DNA of 64,000 bases from Anaerolineales bacterium (GTDB taxonomy: Bacteria > Chloroflexota > Anaerolineae > Anaerolineales > UBA4823). A program made the translations under genes and the position numbers. Position 1 is the stretch's first letter. Every line of letters starts with the position of its first letter. The DNA is taken from assembly GCA_020061105.1 (NCBI GenBank), contig JAGUYW010000002.1, positions 1-64,000 of the forward strand, read 5' to 3'. Positions 51,939-59,442 of the stretch are shown here, piece after piece. Under the pieces are notes generated by a model that worked only from the letters and a program-made list of their open reading frames with translations, searched no databases and was not told the DNA's origin.

Positions 51939-52924
51939 GATCGCTCCTTCTTCGAATACGGGTCCACCCAGCAGGCTGCGGTGTGGTCAACCCCCACCGA
52001 GGTCAGTTTGGGGTTGTCAGCCCAGCAAATTTCGCCCGCCAGTTCGCAGCGCTGCGCAAAGGGGCAGGCGGTTGGCTTGCTGGTCAGCACCGGCGGAGCG
52101 CCTTCAATCGAGACCAGCCGCCGCCGTCCGGTTTCATCCAGGCGCGGCAGGCTGCCCAACAGCCCGATGGTGTAGGGGTGTTGCGGGTTCTCGAACAGCG
52201 TATCCACGCTGCCCTGCTCGATAATCCTGCCGCCGTACATCACGGCGATGCGCTGCGCCAGCCCTGCCACCACCCCCAGGTCGTGGGTGATCCAGATGAT
52301 GGCGCTGCCGAATTCGTCACGCAAGCGCCGCACCAGGTCGACAATTTGGGCCTGGATGGTGACATCCAGGGCGGTCGTCGGTTCGTCGGCAATCAAAATC
52401 TTGGGGCTGCAAGCCAGCGCCATAGCGATCATCACCCGCTGGCGCATGCCGCCGGAAAACTGGTGCGGGTAATCGCCCAGGTGGGCGTTGGCGTCATAAA
52501 TGCCCACCAGGCGCAGCAGATCGGCAGCTTTCAACATGGCTTCTTTCCAATTCATCCCTTTGTGCGTCACCAGCGGTTCTGCCACCTGCTTGCCGACAGT
52601 GAGCACCGGGTTGAGCGAGGTCATCGGGTCCTGGAAGATCATGGCAATTTGCGAGCCGCGCACGCTGCGGATCTCGCTCTCGCTCATTTTGAGCAGGTCC
52701 ACGCCGTCGTACAGCGCCTGGCCTTGCACAATCTCGCCGGGCGGGGTCGGGATCAGGCGCAAGATCGACATCATCGCCACGCTTTTGCCGCAACCGCTCT
52801 CGCCCACAATCCCCAGCACCTCGCCTTCCTGCATACTGAAAGACACCCCGTTGACAGCATAAACCGTGGCAGCCGGGGTGACGAAGCGAGTTTCCAAACC
52901 TGAGACAGTCAATAAATCGGGCAT
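51935..52924 (-). CDS. Oligopeptide ABC transporter ATPase, OppD type
   Basis: [53 protein letters not shown]. Confidence 0.94.
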   Translation of the reverse strand: MPDLLTVSGLETRFVTPAATVYAVNGVSFSMQEGEVLGIVGESGCGKSVAMMSILRLIPTPPGEIVQGQALYDGVDLLKMSESEIRSVRGSQIAMIFQDPMTSLNPVLTVGKQVAEPLVTHKGMNWKEAMLKAADLLRLVGIYDANAHLGDYPHQFSGGMRQRVMIAMALACSPKILIADEPTTALDVTIQAQIVDLVRRLRDEFGSAIIWITHDLGVVAGLAQRIAVMYGGRIIEQGSVDTLFENPQHPYTIGLLGSLPRLDETGRRRLVSIEGAPPVLTSKPTACPFAQRCELAGEICWADNPKLTSVGVDHTAACWVDPYSKKERS

Positions 52925-53043
52925 GATCCTTTTCCTTCCTGCTCCTTGCATCCCGGAGGGCAACCTCCACCCTCCGGGCGCCATCAAGGAGGAGAGACAA
53001 GCGTTTCTTTACGATATTCATTATAGAAAAGAGGGGAATGAAA

Positions 53044-53067
53044 CACACCCCATGATCATGGGGTGTG
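53044..53067. repeat. Perfect 24-bp palindrome CACACCCCATGATCATGGGGTGTG
   Basis: Read directly; upstream of oppD-like gene. Confidence 0.8.
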
Positions 53068-53337
53068 GTATGGGGGTGGGTATGGGGTTATAATTAACTT
53101 CAAAATTTGACCAATCTACCGGATTCCAAGCGCCTGAGTCATGCTAGGACCTGGTTACCAGGTCTACCAGGCGTCGTTTTTGTGGTATTATTCACAAACC
53201 ATCTTCGAGTAAACGCTGCACAGGCGCGACGCTTCTGATTCGATGCGTTATCCCTGCCAAGTAATACCATCAAAGATCGAAAAAAGGACCGCCTATTTCC
53301 AAAAGAACGACCCGTTCGATCAATCGATAACAATTTT

Positions 53338-53456
53338 TTCTCCGAGCCAGCCAGCCTAAAGTGTTCACCATGGTTGAGCGGCCGCTCAAGGGCAGGGATG
53401 GAAACGTCCTTACCTCCCGAATCCCGGCGCATGCCGGGAGGAATTGGAAAGGAGAA
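53338..53456 (+). promoter_or_regulatory. Probable molybdenum-cofactor (Moco RNA motif) riboswitch aptamer
   Basis: P1 TTCTCC...GGAGAA; conserved-looking CTCCGAGCC...GAGCGGCCGCTCAAGGGCAGGGATGGAAACGTCC...CCTCCCG..CGGGAGGAATTGGAAAGGAG; upstream of FmdE/MoeA cassette. Confidence 0.78.
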
Positions 53457-53474
53457 CAGTGACAGATCGATTCT

Positions 53475-53505
53475 GCTCGCCTGTTTCCTTCCTGGCGAGT
53501 TTTTT
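53475..53505 (+). terminator. Intrinsic terminator downstream of the riboswitch
   Basis: CTCGCC-TGTTTCCTTCCT-GGCGAG-TTTTTT. Confidence 0.78.
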
Positions 53506-53518
53506 GTTCGACCAGGAA

Positions 53519-54043
53519 GTGAACCAAAAACTATTCATCATCACCGGCCCAATCGGCGCCGGTAAAACCAGCTGGTGCCTGCAGTTGATCCGTGAAGCGC
53601 AGGCCAGCGGGTTGCTCCCTTGCGGGCTGGTCTCGCCGGCGGTCTTCGAAGCGGGCGCCAAAACCGGCATCGACCTGGTGGATGTGTCGTCGGGTGAAAG
53701 GCGCCGCCTGGCGGTGCGGCGCGCCGCCCAAGAAACCGAGGCGCCTGCTGGTCTGGCTACCCAATCCTGGCGCTTCGACGAGTCGGTGGTGACCTGGGGC
53801 AACCAGGCTCTCAGCCAATTGCAAAACCCCCGCCTGCTAATTCTCGACGAACTCGGCCCTCTGGAGCTTTTGGAGCAAGCCGGGTTGGTCGCCGGCCTGA
53901 AAGTCATCGACAGCCGCCACTATGACCTGGCTTGCGTGGTGATCCGCCCCAGCCTGCTGCCCACCGCCCTGAAACGCTGGCCGTGGGCAGAAACCCTATC
54001 TATCCCCACCCTCCACACAGCTTACGCGGAGCGGGAAGCATGA
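53519..54043 (+). CDS. THEP1-like nucleoside-triphosphatase (P-loop)
   Basis: LFIITGPIGAGKTSWCLQLIREA; RLLILDELGPLELL; start uncertain (TTG 53444 in ORF track, GTG 53519 likely). Confidence 0.8.
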   Translation: MNQKLFIITGPIGAGKTSWCLQLIREAQASGLLPCGLVSPAVFEAGAKTGIDLVDVSSGERRRLAVRRAAQETEAPAGLATQSWRFDESVVTWGNQALSQLQNPRLLILDELGPLELLEQAGLVAGLKVIDSRHYDLACVVIRPSLLPTALKRWPWAETLSIPTLHTAYAEREA

Positions 54044-55515
54044 TCCACATCCGCGACCTCAACGTTCATTACGGCGACATCCCGGCCCTGCAGGATATCT
54101 CGCTGCAGGTTGCCCCCGGCGAGTGCCTGCTGGTGACTGGGCCTTCTGGCTGCGGCAAGAGCACCCTGGGACGCGTCCTGGGCGGGTTGATCCCGCATGC
54201 TATTCCGGCTCAGCTCACCGGCCAGGTGGAAGTCGCCGGATTATCCCTGCAGTCGCATTCCATCCCCGAGATCGCCCAGAAGGTCGGGATGGTCTTCCAG
54301 CGCCCGGCCTCCCAGCTTTTTCATTTGCATGTCGAAGACGAAGTCGCTTTCGGCCCGCGCAACCTGGGGCTGGAGGAAGAAGAAGTCAGCCAGCGCGTCG
54401 AATGGGCTTTGCAAACTACCGGCCTGGTTCCCCTGCGCCAGGCCAGGCCCTCCCAGCTCTCCGGCGGGCAGAAGCAGTGCCTGGCGATCGCCGCCGCCCT
54501 GGCCATGCGCCCCCAGGTGTTGGTGCTGGATGAACCCACCGCCTCCCTGGACGTGCCCAACACCCGGCGGGTGATCGACACCCTGACAAATTTACGCGCC
54601 GAACACGGCGTCACAATTATCCTCATCGAACACCGTCTGGCAGAAGCCGCCCAGTTGGCCAACCGGGTGGTGATCATGGAAGCCGGTCGCATCGTCGCCA
54701 GCGGCCCGCCCCAGGATGTATTTGCCGATCGAGCGCTGCGCGAGCGCCTGGGCCTGCGCCGCCCGACCGAAGAACCCTCCATCTCCTGGAGTTCGCTGAT
54801 CCGGCGCAACGGCTCCGGCCAGCCAACCGAGCAGCCCTTGCTTTCCTTCGAAGCCGTTTCTGCCGGTTTCAACGGCCATGCTGTCATTCACGAGATCGAT
54901 CTGCAGCTCTACCCGGGCGAATTTACCGCCCTGGTGGGCGATAACGGCGCCGGTAAGTCCACCCTGGCCATGGTAGCTGCCGGACTGATCAAGCCGCAAA
55001 GCGGCCGGCTGCGCTTTCTCGACGGTGTGCGGCCTCGCCCCGGCCTGGATGTGGCCTTGCTCTTTCAAGACCCGCAAGAGCAGTTGTTTACCGACTCGGT
55101 GGATGAAGAAGTGGCCTTTGGGGCAGAAAACTACGACGCTTTCGACCCAGATACCCATCGCCGCATCCTGCAAGAAGCCGACTTGTTGGAGCTGCGCCAG
55201 CGCCGCCCGCAAGTCCTCTCCGTAGGCCAGCAGCAGCGCACCGCCCTGGCGTCCTGCCTCAGCTTGCGCCCGCGCCTGCTGATCCTGGACGAGCCGACCC
55301 TGGGACAGGATTGGGGTCACCTGCAACGCCTGATGGATTACCTGCGCCTGCTGAACCAGATGGGAACCACCATTTTGCTGATCTCTCACGACTATAAATT
55401 GGTGCATCACTATGCTCACCGCGTCATCCTGCTGAAAGACGGGCGCATCGAGCAGATTGGAAAAATCGATCACTCACCTCAATTGGAGGCTACTTATGAA
55501 ACTCTCAACGCGTGA
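54040..55515 (+). CDS. ECF transporter duplicated ATPase (EcfA-EcfA')
   Basis: Two ABC domains: [16 protein letters not shown] / [17 protein letters not shown] and [17 protein letters not shown] / [21 protein letters not shown] overlap with upstream gene. Confidence 0.92.
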   Translation: MIHIRDLNVHYGDIPALQDISLQVAPGECLLVTGPSGCGKSTLGRVLGGLIPHAIPAQLTGQVEVAGLSLQSHSIPEIAQKVGMVFQRPASQLFHLHVEDEVAFGPRNLGLEEEEVSQRVEWALQTTGLVPLRQARPSQLSGGQKQCLAIAAALAMRPQVLVLDEPTASLDVPNTRRVIDTLTNLRAEHGVTIILIEHRLAEAAQLANRVVIMEAGRIVASGPPQDVFADRALRERLGLRRPTEEPSISWSSLIRRNGSGQPTEQPLLSFEAVSAGFNGHAVIHEIDLQLYPGEFTALVGDNGAGKSTLAMVAAGLIKPQSGRLRFLDGVRPRPGLDVALLFQDPQEQLFTDSVDEEVAFGAENYDAFDPDTHRRILQEADLLELRQRRPQVLSVGQQQRTALASCLSLRPRLLILDEPTLGQDWGHLQRLMDYLRLLNQMGTTILLISHDYKLVHHYAHRVILLKDGRIEQIGKIDHSPQLEATYETLNA

Positions 55516-56104
55516 ACTGGCGACCCTGGCTGTTTTCGGGGCTTTATGGGGGCTGGTCGAAGCCAGCTTGGGTTCGGTGCTCAAATCGCTGAATATCCCG
55601 CTCAGCGGCGTCTTCCTGGCCGCCATCGGGCTGATCATCGCCCTGGTAGGCCGGGTGTTCGTGCCCAAACGCGGTTCGACGCTCTTCATCGGCGTGCTGG
55701 CAACCCTGATCAAGCTATTCAGCCTGGGCGGCGTCATCATCGGCCCGATGGTTGGCATCCTGACCGAAGCCATCCTGGCGGAAATTGTGCTCTCGCTGGC
55801 CGGAAAGCCGCGCCGTCCGGCCCTGGTGCTGGCCGGGGCGCTGGGCGTGGCCTGGGTCATGCTGCAGCCCTTCGTCACCGGGCCGCTGCTGTTTGGGCGC
55901 ACGGCCTTCGTGGTCTGGCTAGATTTGCTCGATCGCGGCAGCCAGCTGCTCGGCCTGGATGTCACCGCAGCCATCTGGATCGTGCTGGCGCTGCTCGCCA
56001 TCCACCTGGCGATCGGCGGGCTGGCAGGCTGGTTTAGCTGGGATATCGCCCGCTTGCTGCAGGCGCGCCAGGGCAGATCCATCCCTCAAACACTCGAATC
56101 ATAA
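55496..56104 (+). CDS. Putative ECF substrate-binding (S) component, membrane protein
   Basis: About six TM segments; [54 protein letters not shown]; located between EcfA- and EcfT-like genes; RBS TTGGAGG. Confidence 0.75.
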   Translation: MKLSTRELATLAVFGALWGLVEASLGSVLKSLNIPLSGVFLAAIGLIIALVGRVFVPKRGSTLFIGVLATLIKLFSLGGVIIGPMVGILTEAILAEIVLSLAGKPRRPALVLAGALGVAWVMLQPFVTGPLLFGRTAFVVWLDLLDRGSQLLGLDVTAAIWIVLALLAIHLAIGGLAGWFSWDIARLLQARQGRSIPQTLES

Positions 56105-56183
56105 ATAGCTTTCACTGGCTTACAACTCAACAGTCAAAACAACCAAAAATCACAATACTTTATCGATACAAGGAAACATAAAC

Positions 56184-56636
56184 TTGAAACACATTTCAAA
56201 ACTCCTCCTGATCTTCATCGCCATCTCCCTGGCAGCTTGCAGCGCTGCCAGCCAGCCGGCTGCCTTTGAGCCAGGATCAACTTTACTGGTTTCGGGTGGC
56301 GAAATCAAAAAATCCTACAGCCGCGCCGACCTGGAAGCCCTGCCTGCCAGCCAGGCCGATTTCCTGGACGTGACTTACCGCGGGGTTGTGCTGTCGGTCT
56401 TACTCCAGGACGCCGGTTTCGATCCGCAGCAGGTCAAAGCCGTCAAAGCCGTCGCCAACGATGGCTTCACGGTCAATTATGACCCTGCCCAGTTCTTACG
56501 CCCAGATTTTCTGGTAGCCTACGCCCAGGCCAACGGGGAACTGACCGACAAAGACGGCCTTTTCCGGATTGTGCTGCCGGGGGCGGAGGGCAAGCAGAAT
56601 GTGCGCATGTTGGTCGAAGTACAAGTGATCCAATAA
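56184..56636 (+). CDS. Lipoprotein with molybdopterin-oxidoreductase-like (Oxidored_molyb-like) domain
   Basis: Lipobox ISLAAC; SRADLEALPASQADFLDVTYRGVVLSVLLQDAGFDPQQVKAVKAVANDGFTVNYDPAQFLRPDFLVAYAQANGELTDKDG...RMLVEVQVIQ. Confidence 0.72.
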   Translation: MKHISKLLLIFIAISLAACSAASQPAAFEPGSTLLVSGGEIKKSYSRADLEALPASQADFLDVTYRGVVLSVLLQDAGFDPQQVKAVKAVANDGFTVNYDPAQFLRPDFLVAYAQANGELTDKDGLFRIVLPGAEGKQNVRMLVEVQVIQ

Positions 56637-57367
56637 TGGCGACCCACAGCCTTTCGCAAAGCATTTCCCAACCTCGTCCGGCGCCCAGGCTGGGCATGCT
56701 GGGCTACCTGGCGATCTTTGCCGCCTCGCTGGCGGCGGTGATGGCAGTTCCCCCCAGGGTTTTGCCGTGGAGCGCCGGGTTGTGTTTGCTGGTGGCGGCG
56801 CTGGTGTACCCGAGCGCCTTTCGCCGCCTGATGCGCCTGCGTTGGCTGGTGATGATCGCTCTCTTGGCGCTGCCGGCGGTCTTTTTCGTGGGAGAGGTCG
56901 ATCGCAGCCTGGCAGGCATCCCAGTCTCGTCGGAGGGGCTGCAAACCGGCTTCCAGATCGTGGTGCGGATTGTGGTGGTCTTGATCGCCGTCGATGGCCT
57001 GACCTCCTCGGTGGATATCGCCTCGGTAGCCGGGCTGCTCGAGAAGGCCGGCCTGCACGGGCTGGGTTTTTCGATCGGGGTGGCGCTCAACCTGCTGCCA
57101 TCTTTGCAGCAATCGGCCTTGAATGCCTGGCGCAGCCTGTGGATGCGCGGCGGCTTGAGAAAGCGGCGCTGGCGCAGCCTGACCTTCCTGTCCGTGACGA
57201 TCGTCTCCAACGCCCTGAGCCGCGCCGAAGAAATCGCCCTGGCGGCGGAGGCGCGCGCCTTTTCTCCGCAGCGCGCCCGCCGCCTGCCGGTCGTGACCGG
57301 GCGCTTCGATCCGCTCGTCCTGGTTGTGTCTTTGATCGCGATCGTGGTCGCGATAATGATCGTGTAG
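56636..57367 (+). CDS. ECF transporter transmembrane component EcfT (CbiQ-like)
   Basis: TM-rich, conserved coupling region SLWMRGGLRKRRWRSLTFLSVTIVSNALSRAEEIALAAEARAF. Confidence 0.87.
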   Translation: MATHSLSQSISQPRPAPRLGMLGYLAIFAASLAAVMAVPPRVLPWSAGLCLLVAALVYPSAFRRLMRLRWLVMIALLALPAVFFVGEVDRSLAGIPVSSEGLQTGFQIVVRIVVVLIAVDGLTSSVDIASVAGLLEKAGLHGLGFSIGVALNLLPSLQQSALNAWRSLWMRGGLRKRRWRSLTFLSVTIVSNALSRAEEIALAAEARAFSPQRARRLPVVTGRFDPLVLVVSLIAIVVAIMIV

Positions 57368-57408
57368 GCGCGATGGCCTGGTCTGGTTTGACCAATGTTT
57401 TTGTAACC

Positions 57409-57440
57409 GGTGCAAGGCGCCGAAATCAGGCGCCTTGCAC
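57409..57440. repeat. Inverted repeat GTGCAAGGCGCC-GAAATCA-GGCGCCTTGCAC, relative of 2712-2744
   Basis: Read directly; flanks also similar (TTTTTGTAACCGG vs TTTGCGTGACAGG). Confidence 0.8.
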
Positions 57441-57476
57441 AGCAAAAAATCAAAATGAAAAAGGTGCTCCTTACTG

Positions 57477-58166
57477 ATGGAAGATTTAGCCAAATTCTTA
57501 CAACTTTGCGCTGCCCGCTATCCGCATCTCTGCCCGCGCCAGGTGCTTGGAATACGTATCGCTATGTTGGCCGGAAAGATTCTCAACCTGGATCTACCGC
57601 AAACCGGTAAACGCTTGTTTGCCTTCATGGAATGCGACGGGTGCGGCATGGGCGGCGTGGCCGTTGCCAGCGGTTGCGCGGTGGAACACCGCACCATGCG
57701 GGTCTTGGATTATGGTAAGCTGGCAGCGACCTTTGTCGATACCCAAACCGGGCAATGCGTGCGCATCCGGCCTCACCCGGGTTGCCGCCAGGCTGCCGAA
57801 GAGCTTTTTCCCGCCGAGCCATCCCGCTGGCACAGCCAGCTGCGAGGTTACCAGGCGCTGCCCGACGAGACCTTGCTGATCGTCCAACCCGTAGCGCTGA
57901 ACATCTCGATAAAGAAAATCATCAGCCAACCCGGCCTGCGGGCGCTGTGCGAGTGCTGTGGTGAAGAAATCAGCAACCAGCGCGAGATCACCTGGAACGG
58001 GCATACCCTGTGCCGCTCCTGCGCCGGGGATAAATATTACTGCCCCATAGCCGGGGAGGCCGGTTCAAACATCAAGAATACCAGGCTGCCGGTGGTGGGG
58101 CGAACTTCGAATTCAGCCGTGAATTTACGTCGCCGATTTTCGCCTCGTATGCTGCAAAGGGAGTAA
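57477..58166 (+). CDS. FmdE-family protein (formylmethanofuran dehydrogenase subunit E-like)
   Basis: HLCPRQVLGIRIAMLAGKIL; AFMECDGCGMGGVAVASGCAVEHRTMRVLDYGKLAATFVDT; C-terminal zinc ribbon CECCGEEI...CRSCAGDKYYCPI. Confidence 0.9.
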   Translation: MEDLAKFLQLCAARYPHLCPRQVLGIRIAMLAGKILNLDLPQTGKRLFAFMECDGCGMGGVAVASGCAVEHRTMRVLDYGKLAATFVDTQTGQCVRIRPHPGCRQAAEELFPAEPSRWHSQLRGYQALPDETLLIVQPVALNISIKKIISQPGLRALCECCGEEISNQREITWNGHTLCRSCAGDKYYCPIAGEAGSNIKNTRLPVVGRTSNSAVNLRRRFSPRMLQRE

Positions 58167-58239
58167 AATAGGGATGCACAAGGCGCAGCGCCTGATCTTC
58201 AACGCAGCCCTGTAACCATAAAAAAAGATTGGAAATCAA

Positions 58240-59439
58240 ATGATCTCATTCGAAAAAGCCTACCACTTATCGTTAGAAAATGTCCAAACCCTGGAGACAG
58301 AACTTGTCGGCCTAGTTGCTGCAGTCGGGCGATTACCTTCCATCGATCTACTGGCGTCGGTCGATTCCCCTTCGGTGGACGCCTCGCTGAAAGATGGCTA
58401 CGCCGTTCACTCAGACGACATTCATGACGCCCGCCCTGACCATCCGGTCGCCCTGCGCCTTGTTGGCGTGGCAGAAGCCGGCGGAAGCTGGCAGGGCGAA
58501 CTGCAGCACGGAGAAGCCTTGCGGATTCTGAGCGGCGCCCCACTCCCCACCGGCGCAGACGCCATCCTCACCGAAGAATTAGCCACCGAGCAAGCCGGCC
58601 AGGTCATCGCCACCGGCGACGCCCATGTCGGGCGGAATATTATCGCCAGGGCCAGCGATGTCCGGAAAGGGCAGGTGCTGGCTGCGGCGGGAGAGAAATT
58701 GCTGCCCAGTAAAGTAGGACTCTTAGCAGCCGGTGGCCTCGACATCGTGCCCGTCATCCGCCAGCCCCGGGTGGCAATCATCGCCACCGGCGACGAAGTG
58801 ATCTTTCCCGGGCAACCCTTGAAAATGGGCGGTCTGTACGCCAGCAATCTGGTAACCCTGGCAGCCTGGTGCGCCTGGTTCGGTTTTTCGGTCGAAACTT
58901 ACCTGGTTGGCGATGTGGAGAAGAACATCCGCGCTCAACTTCAACAATCCATCATCGAACACGATGTCATTCTGACCAGCGGCGGGGCCTGGAAGGGGGA
59001 GAAAGACCTGACTGTGCGCACGCTGGATGAGATGGGATGGCAAAAAATCTACCATCGCGTCAAAATGGGACCCGGAAAGGCGATTGGCTTCGGGATATTC
59101 CAGAACAAACCGGTCTTTTGCCTGCCTGGAGGCCCGCCCTCCAACCATATGGCCTTTCTGCAGCTGGCGCTCCCTGCCTTGCAAAAAATGGCCGGCTTCA
59201 AGCAGCCCGGCTTAGCGCATATCACCGCCAGGCTCTCTGAAACCATCAGCGGGCAAGTCGATTGGACGCAGTTCATCCATGGAAAATTGGTGGAACGCGA
59301 TGGGACAAAATGTTTTTACGCCCGCCAGCCTGCCAGCCGACTGCAAATGATCGCCCACACCGAAGCGCTCGCCATGATCCCTGAAGGCCAGGTCGAAATT
59401 CGCAAAGACAGCCTGGTTCAGGTGCAGGTCTTGATCTGA
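58240..59439 (+). CDS. moeA: Molybdopterin molybdenumtransferase
   Basis: DASLKDGYAVHSDD, LRILSGAPLPTGADAILTEE, VAIIATGDEVIFPGQPL, VILTSGGAWKGEKD, CLPGGPPSNHMAF. Confidence 0.93.
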   Translation: MISFEKAYHLSLENVQTLETELVGLVAAVGRLPSIDLLASVDSPSVDASLKDGYAVHSDDIHDARPDHPVALRLVGVAEAGGSWQGELQHGEALRILSGAPLPTGADAILTEELATEQAGQVIATGDAHVGRNIIARASDVRKGQVLAAAGEKLLPSKVGLLAAGGLDIVPVIRQPRVAIIATGDEVIFPGQPLKMGGLYASNLVTLAAWCAWFGFSVETYLVGDVEKNIRAQLQQSIIEHDVILTSGGAWKGEKDLTVRTLDEMGWQKIYHRVKMGPGKAIGFGIFQNKPVFCLPGGPPSNHMAFLQLALPALQKMAGFKQPGLAHITARLSETISGQVDWTQFIHGKLVERDGTKCFYARQPASRLQMIAHTEALAMIPEGQVEIRKDSLVQVQVLI

Positions 59440-59442
59440 GTG

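Noticed and set aside
46839-52924. Oligopeptide ABC transporter operon as a novel system
   Set aside because: Standard OppDF-A-BC family architecture with canonical motifs; ordinary.
54592-55473. Minus-strand ORF (293 aa)
   Set aside because: Antisense shadow of the ECF ATPase.
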